From Actinomycetes bacterium (GTDB taxonomy: Bacteria; Actinomycetota; Acidimicrobiia; Acidimicrobiales; Ilumatobacteraceae): DNA of 64,000 bases. The notes below the pieces were generated by a model. It was not told the DNA's origin. It saw nothing but the letters and a program-made list of their open reading frames with translations, and made no database searches. Both the position numbers and the translations under genes were made by a program. How positions within the stretch are numbered: the first letter of the stretch is position 1; every line of letters starts with the position of its first letter. The stretch covers positions 219,492-283,491 of the forward strand of contig JANYCT010000051.1 in assembly GCA_025360105.1 (NCBI GenBank), given 5' to 3'. This document shows positions 1 through 7,577 of this stretch, piece by piece.

Positions 1-591
1 CGTGTTGACGTGGTGGCACGGGCAGTTCGCCAGGTGCTCGGCCCCACGAACATCGTTCGTGAGCGGGCGCCAGGTGCCGTCTACAACGTCATGCGGCCTT
101 CGTGGTGGTACGGCTACTGGCAGTCGCGAGACACGGTGTTGAGTGTGCTCGAAGGCCTGCGCGCCGTGGTCGCTGTGCCTGTGATGCAGTCCAATTCCAT
201 CGGAGTGCATGTTCGGCGCGGCGACTATGTGCCGCTGGAACTGCACCTGAATGCTGCCTACTTCGAGCACGCAGTTCGTGAGATGGCCACTGCTCATCCG
301 GGCGTCGCCAGTGTCGTGGTCTATTCGGACGACCCGATGTGGTGCCGCAAGAATCTGCATTTCGACCTGCCGACCACTATTGCGCACGCGGCGCATCCCG
401 CCGACGACTTGATTGCGTTGGCCGCCAGCGAATACCTCGTGTTGTCGCGGGGAACCTTCGGATGGTGGGCGAGCCACCTCGTTGAGCGTGTACCCGCCAC
501 GGTCATCGTCCCCGACCCGTATCTGCCCGGTTCTCCAAACCAGCAACGGCGGCTTGCCGATCCATCGTGGTGGTCTCAGCCGGCGACCTGA
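1..591 (+). CDS. Alpha-1,2-fucosyltransferase-like protein (GT11 family), 5'-truncated by window edge
   Basis: The frame is open to the first base, so the N-terminus lies outside the window and about 196 residues remain. The segment HVRRGDYV is the classic basic motif of GT11 fucosyltransferases that contacts the GDP-fucose phosphate. Further on, VVYSDDPMWC and the SRGTFGWWASHL stretch match the conserved C-terminal motifs of the same family. It would add fucose from GDP-fucose to a growing surface glycan in the cytoplasm. Its 3' end converges on the minus-strand glycosyltransferase run and overlaps it by 16 bases. The family call is firm; acceptor and linkage are not visible. Confidence 0.75.
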   Translation, partial: RVDVVARAVRQVLGPTNIVRERAPGAVYNVMRPSWWYGYWQSRDTVLSVLEGLRAVVAVPVMQSNSIGVHVRRGDYVPLELHLNAAYFEHAVREMATAHPGVASVVVYSDDPMWCRKNLHFDLPTTIAHAAHPADDLIALAASEYLVLSRGTFGWWASHLVERVPATVIVPDPYLPGSPNQQRRLADPSWWSQPAT

Positions 592-1766
592 CCCGTCGTC
601 TGCAAGGCCGCGCGGTAGGCGCTCGCCATCGAGGCACAAATCGCGGGCCAGCCGAACTGCGACCTGATCAGGCGTGCAGCGTTGTCGCCCATCTCGATGA
701 GCCGTTCGGCGCTCGTGCCTGAGATCACCAACAGTGCTTCGGCGATACTCTCCGGCGTATCGTCGCAACCGAACGCACAATCGGCGTCTTCGGTAAGAGA
801 ACGAAGATTCGTGCCCGTGGTTAAGAGCGCGGGCAGGCCCACCGCGAGTGCCTCGAGTACCGCAAAGGGCAGCCCCTCGCTTCGTGACGAATGGACGAAT
901 GCGCGGGCACCACGAAAGGCGGTGTTCTTCGCATCGCCGGTCGCGCTTTGCTCAAATGAGACGTGGCCCTCGATGCCCAGCCGAATGGCCAAGGATCGCA
1001 GTGTTGCGAGTCCACCGTCGTGATCGGGGCCGACGAGCAACAGTGGCGGAAGGGACTTCGTTTTCGACATTGCGAGCGCATACCCCTCGAACAGAAGATC
1101 GAGGCCCTTGTATCGGACTGCGATTCGTCCGAGGAAGAGCAGGTAGCCGTTGGAATCGCCACCGTAGGACTGGCGAAAATCTGCCGGCGCGATTCCGTTC
1201 GGTGCTACGACGCTGCTGCGCAATCGGCCGCGTGTGAGGTGTTGCAGATCGGCGAGTTCGCGTTCGCTCATGAGATGCACAAGACGGGCGTTGGTCACCA
1301 GGGAGCGTTCTATCGAGTACCACCACAGTGTCTTCAGGCGTCGTCTTCCACCGGCCATCACCTGAGGCGCGTACCCGCCGTGCGGGGTGAGCACATACGA
1401 AATCCGTTGGCGAGCGAAGGCCACGTTGAGCGGCCGGAACACTGAGTGAAGGTGGATGAGATCGACACGGTCGGCTTGGCTCCGAATCCATTGTCGGGTG
1501 CGTCGCGGAAGAGGAAACACTCGACCGTGCAGGCCTTTGCGGGCGGGCAAGGTCCACATGTCGATGCCGTCGACGGACGTGAGGTACGGGGTCTTCAGAC
1601 CTCGCTCGACGCGCCACAATTCGACGTCGATGTCGGACGGTGGCAGGAATGTAACGAGGCCTGCGATGGCCCGGTCGACGCCGTTTGCTCCGTTCGGTTG
1701 GTAGTCCCCGACGTGCGCCACACGGAGTCGTGAGCCCCCCGCAGGCTGCGTGTCCCGCGGACTCAC
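576..1766 (-). CDS. Glycosyltransferase family 4 protein
   Basis: This 396-residue protein has a GT-B fold layout. An N-terminal Rossmann half carries RVAHVGDYQPNGANGVDRA, and a C-terminal donor-binding half carries LFLGRIAVRYKGLDLL and the E-x7-E motif SEGLPFAVLEAL. It should transfer a sugar from a nucleotide-sugar donor to a lipid-linked glycan at the cytoplasmic membrane. Its start overlaps the stop of the upstream glycosyltransferase by 4 bases (ATGA type), so the two are translationally coupled. It is the last gene of the minus-strand exopolysaccharide run. Donor and acceptor cannot be read from the sequence. Confidence 0.85.
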   Translation of the reverse strand: MSPRDTQPAGGSRLRVAHVGDYQPNGANGVDRAIAGLVTFLPPSDIDVELWRVERGLKTPYLTSVDGIDMWTLPARKGLHGRVFPLPRRTRQWIRSQADRVDLIHLHSVFRPLNVAFARQRISYVLTPHGGYAPQVMAGGRRRLKTLWWYSIERSLVTNARLVHLMSERELADLQHLTRGRLRSSVVAPNGIAPADFRQSYGGDSNGYLLFLGRIAVRYKGLDLLFEGYALAMSKTKSLPPLLLVGPDHDGGLATLRSLAIRLGIEGHVSFEQSATGDAKNTAFRGARAFVHSSRSEGLPFAVLEALAVGLPALLTTGTNLRSLTEDADCAFGCDDTPESIAEALLVISGTSAERLIEMGDNAARLIRSQFGWPAICASMASAYRAALQTTGQVAG

Positions 1767-3022
1767 CGGCGGTGCCGTTCGATGGCACGTCGATAGCCGG
1801 CGACGAGTGTGGTGATCGCAGCGTCGCGCCGATGCGTTTCGGCAAACTGTCGAGCGGACGCGCTGGCCGCTCGGAATCGTTCGATGTCAGAACAGATCGA
1901 GACGGTTGCCGCAGCCATCCCTGCGCTCATCGTTTCGGGTGTATCGAGTTGCTCGAGATGGCCGGCTTCCATGGGTACGTAGTCGTGAACACCTTGATGG
2001 TCGATCGCCACGATCGGGAGACCTGTGCTTGCGGCCTCGAGGAGCTGCGCCCCCGTGGTGTCACGAATGCTCGTGAACAGCATGATGTCGGCCGAGTCGT
2101 ACAGCGACGGCAGCGACTCCCAGGGCACCCTGCCATGAAAGACCACGCGGTTGTCGATCCCCCGTGCTGCAGCGTGCTGTTGCGCTCTCTCCAACTCGGA
2201 GCCATCGCCGACGACGTGCAGCACGTACTCCGGTGGCAGCTTGGCCGCGATATCCATGGCGAGGAGCACTCCCTTTCTTGGCAGGAGTCGCGCCACCCAG
2301 ATGACGCTGATGGTGTCGCTACCGAGCCGCACGGTTGAGTAGCGGTCGGGCACGGCGCGAGCCAGCCATGCGTGTGGCGTTGTCTCGGGCATCATCAGTG
2401 AAGATGCCCCACCGAGACGATGGATGAGGTGGGCGGTATCGGAGTTTGCGGCGAGCACGACGGCTGAGCGCCGCACGACCGAACGCGCCCACGGATTGAG
2501 TCGGAGTGATCGCCCGGCCACGGCGCGAAGCCGTTCCATCCAACGGTCGCGCGGGCGATACAGCCCCATCATCTCGCGGGGGCTGGTGGAGCCGCCGCCC
2601 ACAGGGCCGAAGACGAACGGCAAACCGAGCGCTGTCAGTGGGCTTCCCCAGAAGAGCGAGCCCCAGGAATAGTGATGCACGACGTCGAATCGATTCGGTG
2701 ATCCGGCGAGGAGTTCTTGGGCGGTTCTGACCGACTGACGCTGCCAGTATCGGTAGCCCGCGTACACGCCTACATGTCCGCGTGCGAGCAAGCGCGGGGC
2801 AGGTGCGTGGGCGTGCTCGATCATGAGGTTGGCGCGTAGCTCGGCGGGAACCTGCTGTTCGTCGGTGTATCGGGTGCTCGTGAGCACCGTCACTTGGTGC
2901 CCGGCGCGTGCCAACCCTTCGGCCAGCCGCCACGAGTTGCCTGGTTCGCTGCCGCGCGCCGACGACAACGCGTACGCGCTGAGCAGAATCCTCAGCGGTC
3001 GATCATCACCGTTCTCCGACAC
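1763..3022 (-). CDS. Glycosyltransferase family 4 protein
   Basis: This 419-residue GT4 enzyme begins with a glycine-rich acceptor-side motif (YALSSARGSEPGNSWRLAEG), which resembles WcaC/colanic-acid-type transferases. The C-terminal half has VARLLPRKGVLLAMDIA and a donor motif ending GAQLLEAASTGLPIVA. It sits 3 bases downstream of the acyltransferase gene and overlaps the next glycosyltransferase by 4 bases, so it belongs to the same operon. Its likely role is addition of one sugar to the repeat unit of an exopolysaccharide. Sugar specificity is unknown. Confidence 0.85.
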   Translation of the reverse strand: MSENGDDRPLRILLSAYALSSARGSEPGNSWRLAEGLARAGHQVTVLTSTRYTDEQQVPAELRANLMIEHAHAPAPRLLARGHVGVYAGYRYWQRQSVRTAQELLAGSPNRFDVVHHYSWGSLFWGSPLTALGLPFVFGPVGGGSTSPREMMGLYRPRDRWMERLRAVAGRSLRLNPWARSVVRRSAVVLAANSDTAHLIHRLGGASSLMMPETTPHAWLARAVPDRYSTVRLGSDTISVIWVARLLPRKGVLLAMDIAAKLPPEYVLHVVGDGSELERAQQHAAARGIDNRVVFHGRVPWESLPSLYDSADIMLFTSIRDTTGAQLLEAASTGLPIVAIDHQGVHDYVPMEAGHLEQLDTPETMSAGMAAATVSICSDIERFRAASASARQFAETHRRDAAITTLVAGYRRAIERHRR

Positions 3023-3025
3023 GGT

Positions 3026-3607
3026 TCAAAACTCTGCCGAACTCGGCCCTGACGGCTTCGCTCTGAGCATCTGCTCGTGGCGCTCGATGTCGGCGGCATC
3101 GAAGCGTGTTCCAACCACACGCGCTGGGCAACCGGCAACGACTGCGTATGTGGGCACGGCTGCGGCGACCACGGCGCCAGCGCTCACCACAGCACCACGT
3201 CCGATCGACACCCCCGACAGCACGATGGCCCCGTATCCAATCCAGCAGTCCTCGCCGATGGTGACCGAGTGCTCGGGCAGATCTGACCGAGTGTCGGCGT
3301 CGCCGATCCATGGGGCATGGCGCATCAAGCTGCCGACGTGGCGGTGATCATGATCGTGGCGTCCGACAATGCCAACATCATTGGCAATCAGCGTGCCGCG
3401 GCCGACAGAACCATTGACCTCGATGGTGCATCGCTTGCCGATGTACACATCGTCATCGATCGACAAACGGTCGGGCGCCCACAACGTGGATCCAACACCG
3501 ATATGAACGCGTCGGCCCACGTGCACGTTGTCCCGCACCGAGTAGAACCTGACGATGGTTTGACTGATGGTTCGTGCCGTGCGCATTGGAATCGATTGCA
3601 GTTTCAT
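3026..3607 (-). CDS. Hexapeptide-repeat (LbH) acyltransferase, maltose/colanic acid O-acetyltransferase type
   Basis: I take the ATG at 3607 as start because it overlaps the preceding glycosyltransferase stop in an ATGA junction; this gives 193 residues, a usual size for WcaF/MaaT-like enzymes. The frame is open further upstream but that part is antisense to the glycosyltransferase. Repeated hexapeptides such as VHIGVGSTLWAP, VTIGEDCWIGYGAIVLSG and VSIGRGAVVSAGAVVAA predict a left-handed beta-helix trimer. VGRHDHDHRHVG probably supplies the catalytic histidine region. It likely O-acetylates a sugar of the exopolysaccharide using acetyl-CoA. Confidence 0.85.
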   Translation of the reverse strand: MKLQSIPMRTARTISQTIVRFYSVRDNVHVGRRVHIGVGSTLWAPDRLSIDDDVYIGKRCTIEVNGSVGRGTLIANDVGIVGRHDHDHRHVGSLMRHAPWIGDADTRSDLPEHSVTIGEDCWIGYGAIVLSGVSIGRGAVVSAGAVVAAAVPTYAVVAGCPARVVGTRFDAADIERHEQMLRAKPSGPSSAEF

Positions 3608-4818
3608 TGGGCGAGTGCCTTCTGAACGCCCACGCTGAACCGTTCGACCATTTCCTCGACCGTATACCGCGTCGCCGCCTTGCGACATCCTGCGCAGAGT
3701 CGGTCGAGAAGTTGCTGATTCGTCATCGTGGCCACGACGGCGCTCGCGTACGCTCGCTCCGACGCAGCTTCCGGGACGATGACCCCGTTGCGACCGTCCT
3801 CGAGATACTCGATTTCGGGGCTGTGGTTTGTCACCGCGCTCGTGATCATCGGTAGTTCGAGCGCGAACGAGTCGAGCACCGCGAGACCCACCAGACCGGG
3901 CATGAGCATGACAGTGGCCACCGAACAGAGCCTGGCCAACTCGTCGTTTCGTCTGACCCCCAGCATGTGAAGCCACGGGCGCGTGGCAGCTGCGGTCTCG
4001 ACGGTGGTGCGGTGAGGGCCATCGCCGATGATCAGCAACTCAAAGTCAGGCAGCTGCAGTCTCACGATGTCGGCAGCATCGATCAGAAAGCCAAGTCGTT
4101 TGCCCGCGTACAGGCTGCCCACATAGACCGCGACGTGTGGCGATCTGATCCCCAGTTCGGTACGGGTCTTCTCCATCGCGGCCGCGTCTACGGCTAGGTG
4201 GGCCTGGGCCAGGGCCGCCGTGTCGATTGCGTTCTGTACGATCGTGATGTGATTGGATGCGAATCCGGCCGCGGACACAAGGGCTGCCGTGCCTTCCGTG
4301 TACGCGAACCACCAGTCGCACGAACGAATCGTGCGTCGTTTCCACCATTCACCGATGCGCGAGGCCGTTGAGTCGTCGCGATTGATGCCGTGGCCCCACA
4401 GCGCGAACTTGGGGCCGCCGAGTCTGCGCCATGTGGCGAGAACGGGATTCACGAGCAGCCGGCTTGCCTGCTCGACGATTACGAGATCCGAGCGATGTAT
4501 CGATCTCAGCATCGGCTGCCAGACGAGTGTCCGATTGCCGGCTCGGAGTGAGTGGTTGGAGATCGACTCTGCCCATGGGATGGTCGCTGTGTCGTAACGC
4601 GATGCGGACTCGGTATCGGGTTCACCTACGATGAGACGGAACCGGATGCCTTCTGCCGTGAGTCGGGAGCGGACGCCTTCGAAGAACGCAACGCGATAGT
4701 GGGGAAGCGTCTTGTAGACCACCACGACCTCTCGGGTGCGCGATGGGTCTTGACGTTCCGTTCGTCTCACGTCACGACGTCGGCGAGACGTGTCGGCCTC
4801 GATCTCAGATTCACCCAC
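3604..4818 (-). CDS. Glycosyltransferase (GT4-like)
   Basis: This 404-residue protein starts with a basic N-terminus and then VVYKTLPHYRVAFFEGVRSRL, typical of polysaccharide glycosyltransferases of the GT4 clan. The donor half contains YVGSLYAGKRLGFLIDAA and HSPEIEYLEDGRNG. The usual E-x7-E motif is replaced by GLVGLAVLDSFALELPMI, a variant seen in some family members. The predicted ATG overlaps the end of the upstream fused sugar transferase by 52 bases; a later GTG near the VVVVYK segment would remove that overlap. It lies mid-operon in the exopolysaccharide cluster. Specificity is not deducible. Confidence 0.8.
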   Translation of the reverse strand: MGESEIEADTSRRRRDVRRTERQDPSRTREVVVVYKTLPHYRVAFFEGVRSRLTAEGIRFRLIVGEPDTESASRYDTATIPWAESISNHSLRAGNRTLVWQPMLRSIHRSDLVIVEQASRLLVNPVLATWRRLGGPKFALWGHGINRDDSTASRIGEWWKRRTIRSCDWWFAYTEGTAALVSAAGFASNHITIVQNAIDTAALAQAHLAVDAAAMEKTRTELGIRSPHVAVYVGSLYAGKRLGFLIDAADIVRLQLPDFELLIIGDGPHRTTVETAAATRPWLHMLGVRRNDELARLCSVATVMLMPGLVGLAVLDSFALELPMITSAVTNHSPEIEYLEDGRNGVIVPEAASERAYASAVVATMTNQQLLDRLCAGCRKAATRYTVEEMVERFSVGVQKALAQ

Positions 4819-6122
4819 ACGAAACGAGCGTTACCGAACACGTAGCGACGCCAGAGGCGGCGTGGTTCGCTGGCAAAGCGGTACAGCCATTCGAGTCCGT
4901 TTCGCCGCATCCAACTCGGTGCCTGCGACGTGGTGCCAGCGATGAAATCGAACGCCGCACCGATCGCGACGAAGGTGCGCGAGCTGAGAGCGCCCAAGCG
5001 CTCGACGAGCTCGTCCTGCTTGGGGGTTCCCATGCCCACCCAGACGATGTCGGCTTCCGATGTGTCGATCGTATGAAGCGATTCGCGGAGTTCGTCATCG
5101 CTGATGTCATGGAACGGCGGTGCGATTGCGCCGACGATCTTCGCTGCGGGCCAACGAGAACTGATCTCTGTACCCAACGCGTCGAGTACCTCGGGCGTAC
5201 TGCCGAACAGAAAATGGCGGGTCTGCGATTCTTGTCCGCGGTCGATGACTGCGGCCATCAGGTCGGGGCCGTACACACGTCGGTCGATGTGCGCGTAACC
5301 GAGCTGCTGGGCAATCCACACCAGTGGCATGCCGTCGGCAAGATTGAGTCCGCTCTGATTGAGCGTGCGAATCAGGCGGTCGCTTTTGGAGGCAAGCGCC
5401 AACGTGTACGCGTTGCACAGGTGCACCGTGAGCCCGCCCTTTGCGGCGAGCACCGTGTCGACGGCGTCATGCAGGGCGATCGCATTGATACGCACGCCGC
5501 AGGTTTGGAACGCGTTCGAGTCTCTGTGTGCGTCGCGAGCTGAGCTGGCCCAGTGGGGTACGTCGATGAGCGGTGCCGGCGGTTCGCCGAGCACTTCGCC
5601 GATCGTCCGGCGCAGAATCCAAAGGTCGAGGCGTAGCGAGCGATGACGGTCGTAGAACATGTCGTACGCCGGGGACTCGTACATCATCTCCGCGCACGCT
5701 GGGCTGATCTGCCACAGTCCGGTGCATCCAGGCCGATGCCGCGACCGGGCTTCCAGATGCTCGTCGTCGAAGCGATGTAACAGGTGGATCATTTCCGGCC
5801 GGGGTCCGACCAAGCTCATCTGTCCGAATGGAACGAGCCAGAGCTGTGGCAGCTCGTCAAGGTGGTGGCCCCGAATGAACTGACCGAATCTGCTGATGCG
5901 CACTGCCTGCAGTTGGTACTTGTCGATCCGAGCCGGTGTGGACGCGGCAAGACTGCGGATTTTGACCACACGGAACGGGCGATTACCCAGACCGGCTCGA
6001 GGCTGAGTGAAGAACGGCCAGGCCCGGAACCGAACCGCCGACAGGAGCGCCAAGACGATGATCACCGGGGTGGCGAGCGCGGCCAACGCGGAACCAACGA
6101 TCACGTCAAAGGTGCGCTTCAC
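4767..6122 (-). CDS. Fused undecaprenyl-phosphate sugar phosphotransferase and WecG/TagA/CpsF glycosyltransferase
   Basis: This 451-residue protein joins two enzymes that are normally separate. Residues about 1-195 form a bacterial sugar transferase: one N-terminal membrane helix, then a catalytic domain with ELPQLW, SLVGPRPEM and RPGCTGLWQISP. That domain moves a sugar-1-phosphate onto undecaprenyl phosphate. Residues about 205-451 form a GT26 domain of the WecG/TagA/CpsF type, with NLADGMPLVWIAQ, RVYGPDLM, VGMGTPKQD and FDFIAGTTSQAP, which would add the second sugar. The GTG start at 6122 follows an AGGAAC element. As first gene of the run it may make the lipid-linked disaccharide on which the downstream transferases act. 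Confidence 0.88.
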   Translation of the reverse strand: MKRTFDVIVGSALAALATPVIIVLALLSAVRFRAWPFFTQPRAGLGNRPFRVVKIRSLAASTPARIDKYQLQAVRISRFGQFIRGHHLDELPQLWLVPFGQMSLVGPRPEMIHLLHRFDDEHLEARSRHRPGCTGLWQISPACAEMMYESPAYDMFYDRHRSLRLDLWILRRTIGEVLGEPPAPLIDVPHWASSARDAHRDSNAFQTCGVRINAIALHDAVDTVLAAKGGLTVHLCNAYTLALASKSDRLIRTLNQSGLNLADGMPLVWIAQQLGYAHIDRRVYGPDLMAAVIDRGQESQTRHFLFGSTPEVLDALGTEISSRWPAAKIVGAIAPPFHDISDDELRESLHTIDTSEADIVWVGMGTPKQDELVERLGALSSRTFVAIGAAFDFIAGTTSQAPSWMRRNGLEWLYRFASEPRRLWRRYVFGNARFVWVNLRSRPTRLADVVT

Positions 6123-6202
6123 GTTCCTGTTTCCCGATCCGCATCCAAGAAAGCTACCGCATGCGAATCATGGCTGTCACACCCCCTTGATACACAACAG
6201 AC

Positions 6203-6982
6203 ATGCTGATCAATCGTTGTGCTGGTTGCGGGGAACCCGGTGTCGAATTGTGTCGCCGTTGTCGATTTGCACTGGTTGCATCGCCACCGGTGGTGACGGC
6301 GTCGGGCATCACCGCAGCAACACAGTTCGTCGGACTGTCCAAAGAGTTGGTGATCGGGCTGAAGTTCCGTAATCGGCGCCGACTCGCCCGTTATCTTGCC
6401 GAACAGCTCGGCCGGCGGCTCGATCCCACCCAAATCGACGTCATCACGTGGGCACCTACGAGTTCCCGTCGGGCCCGTCGGCGAGGGTACGACCAGGCCG
6501 AGCTCCTGGCCCGGGCGCTGGCTGCGCAATGGCGCAAACCGTGCCGGCGCATGTTGTTCCGCCGCCATGGTGCTGCCCAGACCGGACAGACCCGCCACGA
6601 CCGGTTGGATCGCGCGCATGGACCATCGTTTGCATCGAGACCACTCCGCAATCCGCCACGGGTGCTGGTCATCGACGATGTCGTCACCACAGGCGCGACG
6701 CTGCTCGCGGCTCGCGACGCTCTTCTGGCGGCGGGTGCGCGGTCAGTGGTTTTGGCCGCAGTTGCGGCTACGCCCGAGACACATCTTCAAGCACGGGATC
6801 AGGCCCGGTTTCGGGCGAGGCCTGCCAAGCGCTCCACCGCGGCGATGGCAGGATCGCTGTCTTCGTCCACCACCACGCCGAACATGCCCACCCGCTCGGC
6901 GGCTTCCACGTTCGACGCCACGTCGTCCAAAAAGGCGGTGCGCGCTGCCTCGGCATTGAGTCTCGTGAGCGCCAATTCGTAG
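6203..6982 (+). CDS. comF: ComF family phosphoribosyltransferase-like protein
   Basis: The N-terminus has a paired-cysteine zinc motif (CAGCGEPGVELCRRC). The core has the PRPP-binding loop VLVIDDVVTTGATLL and the WAPTSSRRARRRGYDQAELLA segment typical of ComF. In naturally competent bacteria ComF helps single-stranded DNA uptake at the inner membrane; in other bacteria its role is unclear. Homologues normally end near residue 195 of this reading frame. Here the frame runs on about 60 residues, antisense to the 3' end of the neighbouring HAD gene, so either the tail is real or the true stop was lost. A TACACA box six bases before the ATG suggests a leaderless transcript. Confidence 0.82.
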   Translation: MLINRCAGCGEPGVELCRRCRFALVASPPVVTASGITAATQFVGLSKELVIGLKFRNRRRLARYLAEQLGRRLDPTQIDVITWAPTSSRRARRRGYDQAELLARALAAQWRKPCRRMLFRRHGAAQTGQTRHDRLDRAHGPSFASRPLRNPPRVLVIDDVVTTGATLLAARDALLAAGARSVVLAAVAATPETHLQARDQARFRARPAKRSTAAMAGSLSSSTTTPNMPTRSAASTFDATSSKKAVRAASALSLVSANS

Positions 6983-7473
6983 ATCGCCGAGTTAGGTTTG
7001 CGCAGACCCACCTCGTGACTATCGACGATGTCGTCGAACAGCTCGTCGTACGCCAAGAGCGGCCGCCACAGATCGCGGAACTCGCGCACATTGTTCGTGA
7101 GGATGCCGGTGCGTAGGCCGGCCCCGCGCAGCCGTTGCACCAGATCGAGCATCTCGCGGTTCGGATCGAATGTCATCGGTGGGACCGTGCTGCCTGCGGC
7201 TGGCGAGGGCATCTCGATGCCGATCTCGGCCAAACTGGCCCGGTTCATCCGGCGCACTTCGTCAAAGCTGATCTCGCCTCGTTCCAGTCGGTGCCATGGA
7301 TGGTCGTTGTCGGCGCCGTAGTCACCCATAAAGACGCGCAGCACGACGTCGGCCACCTCGGGCGGAAACCTCCGCACAAGATCGCTCTGACGCCCGTTGC
7401 GCATCAGCACGCCACCCAGATCGAAGATGACGGTGTCGATCCGGCGTGTGGTCGAAGCATGCACAGCCAACAT
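6799..7473 (-). CDS. HAD-superfamily hydrolase
   Basis: A HAD phosphatase of 224 residues starting at the ATG at 7473; upstream in-frame sequence would run toward secA and lacks domain features. Motif I is IDTVIFDLGGVLMRNG, in which the first Asp would be the nucleophile; the second Asp of the canonical DxD is replaced by Gly, a known variation in the YihX/epoxide-hydrolase-like branch. Motif II is GILTNN, motif III the Lys in VGLRKP, and motif IV FLDDVASNVEAA. The substrate is probably a small phosphorylated metabolite or a haloacid. It is divergent from secA and its 3' end overlaps comF by 184 bases. Confidence 0.85.
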   Translation of the reverse strand: MLAVHASTTRRIDTVIFDLGGVLMRNGRQSDLVRRFPPEVADVVLRVFMGDYGADNDHPWHRLERGEISFDEVRRMNRASLAEIGIEMPSPAAGSTVPPMTFDPNREMLDLVQRLRGAGLRTGILTNNVREFRDLWRPLLAYDELFDDIVDSHEVGLRKPNSAIYELALTRLNAEAARTAFLDDVASNVEAAERVGMFGVVVDEDSDPAIAAVERLAGLARNRA

Positions 7474-7561
7474 TCTGTCCGACGCCCCGCGGGCACGCCC
7501 AACCGGCCGCCATGTTGCGATGGACCCCGTTGGTTGCCGGGGGCTGCGGGCCTTGCAACGG

Positions 7562-7567
7562 TAGGCT
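7562..7567 (+). promoter_or_regulatory. Probable -10 box of secA
   Basis: TAGGCT lies ten bases before the secA ATG. The same hexamer precedes several other genes here at six bases. No convincing -35 is visible, and secA may have a very short leader. Confidence 0.4.
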
Positions 7568-7577
7568 CTCACCTCGC

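Noticed and set aside
3608..3976. N-terminal extension of the hexapeptide acyltransferase
   Set aside because: It lies wholly antisense-frame within the upstream glycosyltransferase and is Arg/Gly rich; the ATGA junction gives a better start.
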